NCBI GenBank assembly: GCA_028564675.1
Contig: JAOVVO010000224.1
Span: 1 to 64,000 of the forward strand
Source of the DNA: Onchocerca lupi
Lineage: Eukaryota > Nematoda > Chromadorea > Rhabditida > Onchocercidae
Reading direction: 5' to 3'
DNA length: 64,000 nt
Within the stretch, counting starts at the first letter, position 1; each line of letters starts with the position of its first letter. This document shows, one piece after another, positions 38,531 through 52,300 of the stretch. The notes under the pieces were generated by a model. It did not search any database and had not been told where the DNA came from. It saw only the letters and a program-made list of their open reading frames with translations. Position numbers and translations under genes: made by a program.

Positions 38531-38658
38531 GGTGATTGGGTCAGTAAGAGGGAAATGATGGTGATTCTTTTGAATTAGAATTAAAAATTTGGAAATGTAA
38601 TATTGTCTATTTGAAGGAATAACTAAGAACTGGAAAGAATAAATTGTTCAAGTGAAAA

Positions 38659-41600
38659 ATGATGGGAACATCATCGTTTGCAAACCGGTTATTGAATCGT
38701 TTAATGAATGCAGATTTGAGAAACACTCATCGACCGAATGATGATGATGGTTATGATGAGGTATGATGATTGCATTTCTTCGATTCACATCCAGTTCTGC
38801 GATTATAAGTCTAAAGATTATGAGCTACAAATTTTGAAATTAACTAATGGCAATTTTTTTGAAATTAAATAATGGCAATAATTGAAATTCTTCAAATTCC
38901 GTTTTTTTTTTCCTTGTGATTATTTTGTTTTCAAGTGGAACTTTTGTGCTTCTCACATTCAAGTGATATTACTAAACATTAAATAGTAATAATACTAAAG
39001 TTATCCCGTCGATTATTATCGTGTTTGAATGCTGGAAATGAGAATAATGCCACAGAAATATTAAAACATCCATCAGTAGCGCGGTTAATTGTTCGACGTG
39101 AATTGGGACTTCTGCAAACACAATGCAGTTTTGGTAGAAATGTTTTACGTTCACTCATTATGTCGGTATGTTTTCTATTGTTTTTCTTTCTGAACTGTTG
39201 TTAATATAGGATTATTTGATGAGATAGATTATTTTATAAATTTAGTTTATCATGCTTAATTGTTGACTGCATTGTTTTGAAATGGATATGACCATTCATA
39301 AGATTGTGAGATAACTCACTGTTCTTGCTTTTAGCTTCGGGAGATGCTTATAATCTTAGATAAAAACGATTCTGTTTCATATATCAGAATATCTTTTAAT
39401 GACCAAAAGCATATAACTTTGAAAAGCGTTGTATACTTTTCAAAGTTATATACTATTTCTCTCTTGAACGAGTGATGTAGTATTTATTCGGATTGTATTT
39501 TTGCAGAATAATCGTAGATATATCTTGTCTGAAAAGCATGATGCAAAGAGTTTTCTTAACGTCGACGGGTAAGTTCCATATTGTGATTTTTGAACAACAA
39601 GTTAGCAAAGAGAATAAATGTGAAAGAATTAGCAATGAAGAAGTTAAAAGTTTGATACCAGTTATTAGTAAGAAGAAAAAGGGACAATTAAAGGAGAAAA
39701 GCGATTCCTTATTTTGAAATGACTTACAAAAAAGATCTTATCGTTCATATTTTCATCAAATGCAGAGGTTTGATGGTTGCTCATAAGGCTCGCATAATCT
39801 ACAACATTGATATTTTGGAGCCGTTATGCAAATTAGATATGTTAGATGAAACGGAGAAGATCCTTTCGACTCTTTGGGTTGAACTTATCGTTGATTTGCA
39901 GGTTTACACTTATATTGAACATTATTTTTTTCTCACTAATTCCTTTATTTTTCAAGAATTGTTGTTAATCTGGAAAAATCTGTTTAGGATCACGGATAAC
40001 TTCCCAAAGTGCAATAAATAACCCTAAACATTTTCGAATATTCCTTACTTATAATGTCGTAATTTAAACTTCTTTTTTTATTATTCATCCATAAGGGTGA
40101 TATTTAAAAATTATTTTGAATTTCACATAATAGAAATATGCTGGATTTAAATTCATTCAATTGGGAATTACCTCGAAAACTGGGCTGTTCCGCGCAAGCA
40201 ATTTATTTTTAACCTTAAAGTCTATAGTTATTATTTTTCTGTATTATTCGGAACATGCTCTATGGGTACACTGTGTTTGGTAATATGTAGATGAATAATG
40301 AAGAAACCCGAAATTGTGATCATGTAATAATAGATTATTGTATATTCTAGAATCATTATTGGCACAAAAGATCCTCACCGATTCATTTATTTATATATTT
40401 CTGTAGAGGCAATAAATTTTAATGGTAGAATTTTTTGTTTCCTTTCAAAATAATTCTTATTAAAGGAAGGAACATCGAACTCCTCGCCTTTCTGGGTATT
40501 AATTTTAACACAGAATCGTTTACTATGTATTGATCCTCTACGTCAGTCAGTGGTGGCTGAATTTTTGCTGCCATCAGATTTCTGTAAATTCAGGTTTGCT
40601 TTTTTTTTGTTTTTTTTTTTTTCTAGAGAAATTATTTTTCATATATAATGATTAAACGCTTGTATGAACATGCATATTTCTGACCATATAGATATATATT
40701 GCTAACATGTGTTTATCTTTATATAATTCAAATTTATTAAGCTTGCATTCAGATATTCATATAAATATGTGCATAAATCCATTGGATGTATTTATTGCCA
40801 TTAACAGTACTCTTTTATAAACTTTCATCCATACTCTTATTTTTTTTTCAAATAACTAAGAGAAATATTCAGGTCGTCTTATCCTAAAATGTGAATTTTA
40901 CAGCTGTCTAGCACCCAATGAACTCGGTCGAACATTTTGCTTATTTGGACATATGTTATCACAGGTATCAGATTCATTAGTAATTATGAAAGCTTGAGAT
41001 TTACACGACAAAAGAAGTACATAATATACTTTTTTAAATTGATTCAGAACAGTGCACGAGGTAGCAATAGCGGCGGAACAGATTGTGTTATTGGCGTCTT
41101 TGATGTTTATCCGCTTAAATTCAAAGGCATGTTCCGCATTACTAAAGAGGTTCTTTTTTTTGCTTATGAAAAGTCATCAACAGAGAATTGAAACTTCCGT
41201 AATTATTTTAATCTAGATTGTTTTTTGTTTTGGTAATCTGACTTGCAGGATTAAAAATGGTGGTTAGATGATTGACATCGTGATCTGCTTTGCAAATTTG
41301 ATATTCGTTATTTCAGACCTGAATTTCGCTAATTACATCAAAAATTTTTTGTATTTTCCATTTCATTATTGCTAATAATTTATTAACTATTTCTTAGATC
41401 TTTATGTAACTGATATGTTTTTCTCCTTTAAGGTTTTTGGAAATGTTACAAACGTAAGTGTGATATCTGATATGGTAATTGTTTTCAAGAAAAAGCCATA
41501 TGAGACGGTACTGTATAATTTGGTTGATTTTCAAAATCATGTAAGTATTTGTTATGCATGAAATTTTACATTTATTGTTTTGAAATTCTTAGCACTTTTA

Positions 41601-44600
41601 TACTGCATGATTTTTTTTTTTTTAAATTTGATGTCTTATTTTTTATTATTTATATATATTTCTTTATTTGTAAACTGGAAGATTCAGAATTGAGATTCGT
41701 TGTAATTGGTAAAAATTATTTTCAGACTGAAGAAGGATTATATGATCCAGAATTACGATTTGATGGAAAAGTAGTTTTGCCGACACCTACTTTGATTATA
41801 TCGGAACCGATCATTTGCTCAAGAGTTGCAGGTAATGCTCTCTGCATTTTAGAACAGAACTTTGAATAAAATATCGATAATATCTGCAAATCCTGTAAGT
41901 AAATGGGCGCAATTTTCCTCCAAGTTATCAGGTCTTCTTTACGTAAGCATTACAGGTAATTGGTCAACGCTAGAGTATAGTGGTGTACCATATCATTTAT
42001 TGGGCATTTCATATTCTTCTAAAAAATCATATATGTTAGTGGATGCTGCAAAAATGATAGAACCGGTCAGTTTATCATTGAATTAACTTGGCCATCACAA
42101 CAAAAATAAATAATCTTTTTATTGCTTTCTATATTAAAAACCAAAAAACAACCTTTTTTTTTGGAAAATGCAGTACAGCGCATTGGGATATATAAAGGAA
42201 ATTTTTCTTTGAAAAGAGTGATATCAAGAAATGACTTTAAGAAGTTTTTCTCAGTTTTCTGGTGATTATTGGCTAGTTTTTCGTCTATGAAATAGGCGTA
42301 CTTGCAGGCATCATTGCCATTTTCACTACAGCCACCGAGGAATACATCATTACAAGTGGAAGGAGCAAGTTTAATGTTCCATTCAGATGAATCGGGACGG
42401 TTGCTTCGATTTGATGGACCAGCAATTGTATCATATAAGATGCAACGGTAATTATTGTTTTTTAGAAATCTTTCAAGAAATTCACCAAATCTTCAAAACT
42501 AAACATTTTCGCTGCTTCAGACCGGAAATGGCCACACGCATACTATGTGGAAGAAGGTACATACTCCCATTAAAATTAACTTTTTAAGAACTAATAGGAT
42601 CTCGAAAACTTGATCTAATCATCATTGCCCTTTTTTTTTGCAGATCTGTGGAAAATAAAATGTTGTTTCAAGAAGTCTGGCGAACTAATTTATGGGTGAA
42701 AGATAGTTTTTTTCATGAAAAGCTTGAAAGGTGTCTATTTACTCTCTACAATAGGCAATAGAATTGCACTGTTCGATAATGATCTTGAGAACTTTGGGTA
42801 ATAAAAATTCGGTAAAGTAAATCAGCATTGGAAGAATATTGAGTTGTTTATATTGTCATTTTGCTTCAATCTTCTCATTTTTTTTTTTCTGATTTGAATT
42901 GCGAGAACATAAATGTTTGTGACCGAAATACTCTTTGAAATAAGAAATGTATTTGTTGATGAAATAGTAAATTGTAGTACTCTAAGAATATAATATTATT
43001 TCGTGAAATTTTTATTTGCAGCAACATAAAAATTAAATCAAGTTTTGGACGCCAAATTAAGCCAACATCGGATTTCGATCAAGATTTTCGGCTGGTATGT
43101 TCATCTAATTTCCTGCAATACTACATTTTGGAAATGATAACAATATTATTTCTTTCATTTCTTTTATATGGCCGTCATTCTAATTTTTTCGTTAGAATAC
43201 ATGTTTGCAATATTAGAGTATTTTAAATCTCTAACTAAATTTTAAATGGTAGATTTGTGGTTGCATTATTATCAAACTAAGAGGCTTATAATATTATTTG
43301 AAAGTTATGCAGTCGTTAGTAGTCTTTTTTTTATTCCATAATGACCACTGAGCATTGTTAGCTGCAGAGTTTGTATCCTTTATCTTTTTCTTAACATCTT
43401 CTACTGGTGTGATTGAGGTCATCAAAGGAGTGGATGTCGATATTGAAAGCCAGATTATTGCTATTATTGCGGAATGCGATCTTCACTCTCCAGTTTTTGA
43501 TGATCCAAGCCGGTTTGTTTCTCAAATTATCTGGCCTTCAAGAGGGAATATTCACCTTTCAAGTCATTTCAATCATTATTTCTAGAAGTATAGTTAATAG
43601 TTTCTTGTGATCCCATCATAAATTTCCTTCTTCCTTCTTCCTACATCCATTATTCTTTCATAGGCGATAAATCTATTGTGGTGGAAGCATTTAAAATAGT
43701 AATTTTTCATTCTTGTTTCTGGTTGTATTCAATAATGATTATCCTCCATGCTGTCAATTAAAATTTTGATTTTTGGTGGTCATATCAATAGAATCAAAAA
43801 GTTTCTTTGAAGACCGTTCGATGCTATGACTCGCCGCAATATATATCTGGATGAAGTTGATATGTGCATTGTGATTTTTTTACTGGATGATACTACCGGT
43901 GTTATTTTGAAAATTGCGATGATGCGTGAGCCGATAAAAGAGGTTAAGTTTGATGCAAATTTCAGATAAAAATTTATTCCTTTATCTCTACGAAAATAGA
44001 ATTCATTGAAAGTAACAGACAAAACTGTCAGTTTTGATTGATGAAATGACTGATTTACTGTTTCAAAGCTATTTAAATTTTAAAACTTTCTAATAACATT
44101 AATTTTGATCGATATTGTTTAGAATACTGTTTTACATTTTGATATGTCTGGTGTACTGATGTGCTTTAATCAGCGAGGGCCTCGAAAATCATACTTGGAA
44201 GTTCAACGTTTACAAGAGATTGATGCTGTTGAGTGGGAGAAACCGAAACATAGTGAGGTATGTTGTTTTCTTTTCTTTCCTTTCCACTTCTTAGTCTATA
44301 TGTTATTATAACAGCAGTGAAAAAATTAAGCCAAAAAAAGTCGAGCCATTCTCTTTTTTTTTTCTTGTTTTTGTTTTTCAATTAGATTTAGATAATGTGA
44401 AATCTAAAATTATTATTAACACCGATTTCTTATCTTTTGATGCTTAGGTATTATGAATAATCCTAAGCTTACAGTACATAACTGGACTATTATGCTTCTA
44501 TCTTAAAATTACATTTTGCAAATATATTAATTTTTTGTCGTTTAGTTAGAACTACATGATATAAAATATAATTCGAGTGTGCTTAGCCGACGGCAAACAA

Positions 44601-44984
44601 GGCTTCGTGCTCGAGATGCAGCGACTCGAGAAGGAAATATCAGTTCAACAACATTAAGTGCTACAATTGCAAATAGCAGCCGAGTTTTCGATAGAAGTAA
44701 ATCTTAGATAATACCATCTCAATATGTAATTAAAAAATAAAAGAATTTTTTCATCTTAATCATTTTTTAATCCGATCCGAATGTTGATCATAAGAAAAGA
44801 AAATATATATCTAAGTATTTTTAATCAATTCAAATATTATTTAGGATTATTGCCTGAAGATGACAGTGGGCCGAGTAGAAGTGAAGAATCATTTTCGGGA
44901 TCTCGGCGTCGTAAACTTTTGCGAATTGTTTACTTAGGTGATACAGACTCATCCGATTCAGATTATCAGCCACCTAGTCGCTAA
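38659..44984 (+). CDS. DCAF17: DCAF17-like CRL4 ubiquitin-ligase substrate receptor, predicted 688 residues
   Basis: DCAF17 is a DDB1- and CUL4-associated factor, thought to present substrates to the nuclear CRL4 ligase. Nineteen exons keep phase: 38659-38760, 39001-39165, 39507-39568, 39766-39901, 40466-40593, 40904-40964, 41048-41149, 41433-41540, 41726-41831, 41956-42065, 42308-42447, 42521-42556, 42644-42730, 43022-43094, 43418-43512, 43813-43942, 44123-44257, 44546-44696 and 44845-44984. Blocks aligning with human DCAF17 from memory are LSRRLLSCL, HKARIIYNIDILEP, FGNVTNVSVISDMVIVF, NWSTLEYSGVPYHLL, VEGASLMFHSDESGRLLRF, FGRQIKP and RRNIYLDEVDMCIVI. Similarity is moderate, so the family call is good but not certain. 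After the aligned region there are about 140 extra residues, ending in a Ser/Arg/Asp-rich tail (SGSRRRK, DTDSSDSDYQPPSR) absent from the human protein. Several acceptors end AAAG or GAG rather than CAG. Exon 1 is the least certain exon. Confidence 0.8.
39408..39454 (+). repeat. Hairpin: 19-bp inverted repeat with 9-base loop
   Basis: Left arm 39408-39426 (AGCATATAACTTTGAAAAG) and right arm 39436-39454 are complementary except for one position. The hairpin sits in a DCAF17 intron between exons ending 39165 and starting 39507. Confidence 0.9.
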
Positions 44985-46313
44985 ATAATAATGATAAATT
45001 TATTTAGTTATTTTCACTGTCATTACATAGATGTATATATTATGTGTATATTATGCTTCTTTGATTGATTCGTTTTTTTTTTTTTTGTTGTTTTAAAATA
45101 TTGTTGAGTTTTAATTTTCATACCAAAAAACGATATCAGGTCTCGGATATATTCAGTGTTGTACAGATGTCACGTCTATTGTTACGCTTTCATTATAGTG
45201 AAATTTAATTATCTTAAAAAAATCATTGTCATATTCCTTTTTCAAGATGGGTTGAAAATTCTTTTTGTAAGAACAGTAATTCTCCAAATATTAATTTTAA
45301 TTTCCATTTTCCCATGCGTACAGATCATTTATTGGTTAATATTTAATTTGGTCCAATTTAAAGAATCGGGATAAGAATGGTCTATGCCATTTATTTTTCA
45401 CATTTTGTTATGACATTCATTTGTATTCGATAAAATTTTTTAGCAAGCGAGGAACATGTCGTTAAACCATATAAAGGTGGAAAAATTTTTCTTTTATCTA
45501 TGATTCTGCAGCGACTATCAGATAAGAATATTTTCATTTAAGAATTCTACTCTCTAAATTGAATATCTCTTTGCTATTATTCAGAAGATAATCTTAATAT
45601 TTCATTCTCTCCATGCGTTATCCTAATAATTGTTGTCCGAGTGAGGTGATGGTAGAAATTTGAATATACTTGCTTTTATCTTTTTTGCAATTTTTTTTTT
45701 CCTCTATTGTTTGAAACTTTGAAATCTTGGCTGGGCTAAACAGTGATATATCGTTAAACCAAATAAAGATGGAGGAATTAAATCGCCTCGTTGCTAAGAA
45801 TCAACATTGAGGTATTGATAAACTTATATAGCATCAAATGATAATTGATTTTAAAAGATTATGAGTACTACAGTAATGGTAACGTAAAAGTTTGTTATCA
45901 ACGTAAAAAGTTTGCGATTTAATAGTAGTATTCAATGAATGGATAAACTTCACGCTTGGTAAGCATAATGTAAACTGATCTATATTGTTCCATTAGCATT
46001 ACAAGTAATGAAATGGACGAAGTGATTTAATTTTGTCGTTACATTGAAAATTTCGATAACCAATATTTGTTAACGCTAGTATCAAGAAAGGAACGCAATG
46101 CTGAACTATTTTCTAATCATTCGATTCATATTTCCACTTTGATCATCTGATGCAATGATAAATTATATTATTGACACATTGAATGAAACAATCGTTAATA
46201 ATTAGTCATAAACTAATAATATGATCTTATAAGGATGAATAACATCACTACTTAATTATGACTGAGAAAAATTCATCTAATTTCAGTGTTATTGCTATTT
46301 TTAAACGAATTGT
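44985..46313. other. Intergenic region between DCAF17 and FLAD1
   Basis: About 1.3 kb. Two related segments containing TCGTTAAACCA(T/A)ATAAAG occur near 45461 and 45752, roughly 290 bases apart. An acceptor-like CTAATTTCAG ends at 46286, 27 bases before the FLAD1 start, and may be a trans-splice site. No coding exon is supported. Confidence 0.5.
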
Positions 46314-49300
46314 ATGATGTGGTGTAGAATTAAACGACTAATTATGGACGATTCCTTATCGTATTTAATTGATAATCGCTGTTATTATAGTGGTCAAAGA
46401 CGAGTGGACAACGAATATTCATCGGATGCAGTCAGTACACAACGTAAAACAGCAGGCATAATCAGTAAGTATTATTAGTATTTCCTCTTCTCTCTCCTTT
46501 CTTTATCTTCATCTTCCTTATTTTCTCAAAATTTAATTCTATAAAATGAACATTCATTCTTGAATTAATTTTGTTTAAAATTTGCTAAATTAAAATTACG
46601 TAAGAATAATATCATTTCTTCTGCAAAAATTTCAAAAAAAAAAAAAGAATGTTTTCATACATAATGATATAAAATAGGAGTGGTTATAACGATCAAAAGA
46701 GATTGTTTTAAAAATTCTAAAAAATATTTTCCAATCATTACAAAGAAACAGATCAAATAGGAAAAAAAAGAATTGCTTTGTGAATTTCATGATTTTGTTG
46801 AATCTGAATCCGATGTCACAGAATAATGGAATGATATAACTATTTTGCTTAATAATAGACTCTTAATTGCTATTAAAGGAAAATTCCTCACATAGAGGAG
46901 ACAGCTTATTATAATTAGAAAGAAATGAATGATATGCGAAAAAAACTAGAAAAATTTTACCTTCCGAGATTATTCAGTTTTTTGTTGTTCGTTCTCTAAC
47001 ATTATGGATGAATTGTTTCCATTTAATTAATTTGGTTATTTTATTGGTCAAGATAAATCATTCTTTAATTTTTCATATCATTCCGTTCATCTTTGCTGTT
47101 ATTAGATATAAAAATGAGTCTTAGAAATTTGCACATATTACACGCTCTTGCACTCGTTCTATTAAACAACATATCAAATATATATATATATATATTTTTT
47201 TTTTTCTTATGAGTTAGGATTGATGATATCTTTTTTTCTTACTCAATAAATCTAAAGAGCGATTCATTAAGACCAATATACTGTATCAATAGTACATTTT
47301 CAGTAATTGGTGATGAAATTTTGAAAGGTGTAACAAATGATGTAAATTCAAATTTTTTCTGCAAAGAATTATATAATCGAGGAATTCTAGTGAAAAAGGT
47401 ATGTTATTCTTGTGGTGATGCATTGTAACAGGTTTTTTTTGTCCTAAATAAAACACAACGCATGATTGATTTTAAAATGAGAAAGAACGAAACAAGCTTC
47501 CTTTGATTTTATAAAGGTGATCGATGTATAGAATATTATCTTTATAATTATTTGTTCATTCATTTATTCATATCGATTTCTTCATTAATTTTTTTATTAT
47601 GGCTTTGATTAGTTTATTCTTTCATCACGCGTTTATTTATTTATTTATTTATTCTACCCACTTATTTATTTGTTTATTGATACATTAGTTGTCGAAATAA
47701 ATAAGGCAGTTTTCTAGATTCTTAAAATTGCTATGCATTAAGTAGCAATTAGTTACTTTAAATTCAGTCAGATGATTTTTAAAATAGATTATGCTGACTA
47801 ATTGCTCATGCAACGCTAATTTGAATGCGTAAAACTCCTGGAATATGCGCTAGTACTATATATATATATAAAATTGCATATATATATATATATACAGTTT
47901 TCTTCCCGTAATGTTCTCACTACAGAAAATCAAAATTTCTGTTAATTAATATTTTTAAAAAACAAAAAAATTTCGAAAAAACCAAGCGGCGTTAGTCGCA
48001 GTGCTATGATCTATTTCTAATTTTCTTTGAATCTTTCAGTCTACTTTTTCAAAAATATTCGATTCATTGCGGCGAAGGAAATGTTTCGTTACAGATATCA
48101 ATAGTATCTGATAATATCGATGATATTGCATATGAGGTGAAACAATTCAGTGAACATTACGATGTTGTCTTCAGCTCTGGTGGTATTGGACCTACTCACG
48201 ACGATCGAACTTATACTGGTATCTTTCTATTCAGACTTATACAACAACAATTGTGAATTGTTTTTATTCGTATGCTTGAAATTTATTTGGAATTCTTTTT
48301 ATTTCTTATTCATCGACAAACAAGACAGTACTTTTCATCGATAATATTTAATTTCACTTTAAAACATGTTGAAACGTTCATGATTTGTATTCGGACGCAA
48401 CGGATTAAAACCTGAAATGGAAATCAGCAATGCAATATATGTCATTAGATAATACAAATATTAATGTTCCAAATAAAGATATAGTATCGAAATTTTTCTT
48501 GAAGTTTTCGAGGAAATATTTTTAGTAAGAATGAACATTTTTTAGGATTGGCAAATGCGTTTAATGATGAATTAACAACGAGAAAGGAGATGAGAGAATT
48601 GATTGAGCATTTTATGCGCAGTATGAACAAAATCATGCCTGATGGTGGTCTACAACGGATGTGTACCGTGAGCTTTTCTGTCATTAATTGAGGACTTTTC
48701 CTCATATTATCGAGATAGAGTGAATTCTAATATTATTTGGCCAGAAATACTGCTTTTGATGTTTCTATAGACCAAATTTCATCAGAAAGAATCATTTTAA
48801 TGATAATTGAAGCTAAACTTCTATTTATTAATCTCTTTTGCTTTCAAACTGGTGACAACATTGATTAAGCAGAAACAAAATAAAATTCTTTCCAGATACC
48901 AAAAAGTGCTCGGTTGTTATGGGGTAAGCGAACAGTTTTTCCGTTGGTGCAGATGCGAAACGTTTATGCATTCCCCGGAATCCCCGAGTTCTGTACTGAA
49001 GCATTTAAGGAATATGAAGTAAGTCAAAGTCAAAAATCCCTTAAATAATTGATATGCTTTTATGATGAATAGTCGTGCAAAAATTTGTAAAATTATTCTC
49101 TGCTTTTGGTTTCTATGAACAGTTTGCTTGATTTTTCAAGAAGTTAAGCAAATTTAAATAAATTCTGATACAAGAGCACTCTCCTTTGATCACTGCCAAA
49201 TAATAACTATGCGAAAATGAGGGAAAGAAAGTCAAGATCTAAAAATAAATCAAGGAAAAGATTTATACTAAATAAAAAGAAACAATTTTATTTCCATTGG

Positions 49301-52300
49301 AATAATAGAACAGAAAAATAAAAAATGAAAATGCAGTTGAAACGAGGATTTGAATAGAAGTGAAAAGAATATCAAATCTTTGGTTATACATACTGATTTT
49401 TTGTGATTTCTGAATATTCCACTTTTTAATTCCTAATATTTTTCCTGAATTCTGCATATTTTTTGATGCTTTTCTGGAATTTCACCGTATTTTATTTTTT
49501 TTTTAATTTAATTGTTTATATGAACAACTTTACTTATTAATCTAATTGATATATGTTCTCATGCAGCTCATCAAAAGCATTACTACTGATTCCTTTTTCT
49601 TCTTTTTATTTTTAGTTTGATCTTTTTTCTGTTTAATTTATTCCTTATTCGTTTTAATCATAGTATTGGTTCGAAAGATGAGATAAAAGATAAGCATTTT
49701 TCTTTATTGTGTCGTCGTCTACGTTTGTACTTCTGATTCACCCGTTTATGTTTTGTCGATATTGTTATCAGTATAAAAAACTGTTCTTTTTTTTTTTTTT
49801 CAATCTTTATCTAATACATCCTTCACATACTTGGCAAAAAAAATAATCGAGTGATGAAAGCGAAAGATTCTTCTAATGAAAAGTTTTCGGAGAAAACTGA
49901 TACATTACTCTCTCCTATTCATTTTGTAGCATCTATTCTTGATAAATAATAATCGAACAGTGGAATGGTAGATCAAATAAATATATTATAAAATAATTTT
50001 TTTAAAGTTTAGAATATGATTGACGGATTGTCCTATGTAAAATTGTATCGATGTATGCTTTACAGAAGTCGATATTTCCGTCTCATGCAGCAAAGCCGTT
50101 TTATTCATCCATTCTTCATATTAAAACTACAGAATTACAATTTTCGGATGTAATGATGGAGGTGGCAAAAAAATATGACTCAAAGAAAGTTTCCATTGGT
50201 TCATATCCAGTACGAAACAATCAGTAAGTATTCTTTGCTGTTAAAGATGTGGTTGATGTCCTATTATTGTTAATTATTGTTAATACTGGGACAAATCTTG
50301 TAATCAATAATTTATTTTGATTAGATGGTTTTTAAAGCTGATATTAGGAACTTGAGCAAGCTAAACGTTCTGATAATGTTTTCATAGAACTGTTTTACGA
50401 AAGAATTGTATGTAACAACTTTAATATCTAAAGAGTGATGATCAAAATTGCTTTTTTATTACATAATTTATTTCTCTCTTTTACATTTTCGTAATTTCAG
50501 ATATTACAAGACGAAATTATTGGTCGAAAGTGAATGTGCAGTTATTGGAGAGAAAGTTGTGCAGGATTTGAAAGTTTCTTTGAAAGGTTGGCTAGTATTT
50601 ATTAATTGTTGTTATTATTAATGTTCAATAGAAATTGACGTCCGAAGAAAAAAATTTATGAGCGAATTTTTGTTTTCAAATATTTGAAATATATTTAATC
50701 TTTCCGTAGTTTCTTGTGCTATGCTTATGGTCATTTATTTAGACCAAGTGATATATTTTGATGAGCAACCATGGATAGATGCGGTGCAAAAATTTAATGA
50801 TTTTCGTGAACGAGAATTGGCCAGTGGCTTAGATGATGGTTTTGTGGCTCGATTGGATGATGCCATGAAATGTATCGACAAAATAATTTCTCTTAATGAG
50901 TTAGTAAATTCTTTCGGTGAGACTTCAAGTATAGAACTTTCTGCAGGAATACTATAATCAAAGATATCACATAATCCGTAGTATAGAACCTTCTGCAGGA
51001 ACAGTTATAATCAGAGCTGCCACACAATCTGTATTTTCTTATATTGATGGATTCTACAAGTCTAACTCAGCAATTAAGTGACGGCAATTAGTGAAGAAAA
51101 TGGAAAATTTTTTATCAAGATATACCATCATAAAAGTAATAGAAATGTCACCATTTGCAGATTGGATGAAATAGCGATATCATTCAACGGTGGTAAAGAT
51201 TGCACTCTCGTCTTACATCTTCTACGAACTGCTATCGATAAGTTAGCTCTTTCAAAAATAGGAATTCTTTTGGGATCAGAATTTTTATTTTGTTACATCA
51301 ATAAATAGTCTATTAACGACGAATGACACAAAACATTTTGATGGTTAATATGTGAGTTTCCTTGGGGAAGAGGAGAGGCAGGTTGCAACCATCTATGAAT
51401 GGATGCAAATTTGGAAGTTCTATTGCCTAGAATTACTGAATAAGCCTAGATTATAATTACTATACTAATAAAGGAACTGGCATGAATTACAGAAAATATG
51501 GACCGGGACAGACTATACTCGGCTTTCATATAGTGTGTGGTGATAGCTTTCCGGAAGTGAATCAGTTCATCATTGACACCACCAAACGGTTTTTATCGTA
51601 TTTTTTATCGATCTGTAGCGTAAATCAAGTATATCATTCGGCAAAAGCGCTGAATATGAATACTTTTTTTGGAATATAGAGTATTTGTTTTGTAATATTT
51701 TCCCGAAAAGGCTATTTCGGTTATTTTAACCTAATAATTAACTGTATAACTTCGCTGAATAGCATTATTTGAGTGATTCAGTAATTCATGAAAGATGAAA
51801 TGACATATAAAATTATAGGTATAACATTGTAGTATTGGAAACGTCAGGTCCGGTAAAAGCAGGTCTCGTACAGTTGAGTGATATGAGACCAAAATTAAAA
51901 AGTATATTTATGGGTAGCCGCGCAACTGATCCCAGTGTATCGTCCATGAAATCCAAGTGTCAGTTCACGGATGCTGACTGGCCACATTATCTAAGGCTAG
52001 TGTATTTCCTGTAGTTATTTTATATAACCACGGAAATAAAATAGTTCTTATTCGCAGATATTGTTTAGACTACACTTTTGCACTGATTTGTAGTAGCAAT
52101 TATAGTTCAGAGCAGGGATTAAGTGAAGAATTTATTAATAATGTAGAAGTTGCCCTAATTCTTGATGACTTTCAACCATAATTATTATTTAGAAAAATGA
52201 AAATGGCTTGCAGAGTTTGTCCAATTTTGGACTGGAGCTATGATGATGTGTGGCGAGCATTACGTGGTATCTGTATACCGTATTGTCCTTTGTATGACTT

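Larger units (their letters stand above)
35496..38658. other. Intergenic region between the coiled-coil gene and DCAF17
   Basis: About 3.2 kb, strongly AT-rich, with a T run near 36815, a tandem repeat at 37289-37405 and a GAT/AAT trinucleotide stretch at 37733-37826. The last 250 bases before DCAF17 are clearly richer in G and CpG (see 38445-38530). I see no supported exon. Confidence 0.55.

Noticed and set aside
38972..39154. Minus-strand open frame of 60 codons
   Set aside because: It is antisense to DCAF17 exon 39001-39165, whose sense frame aligns with the family.
45440..45800. Two segments sharing TCGTTAAACCA(T/A)ATAAAG
   Set aside because: The similarity covers only about 30 bases with no clear boundaries. 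Noted in the gap entry but too weak for a repeat call.
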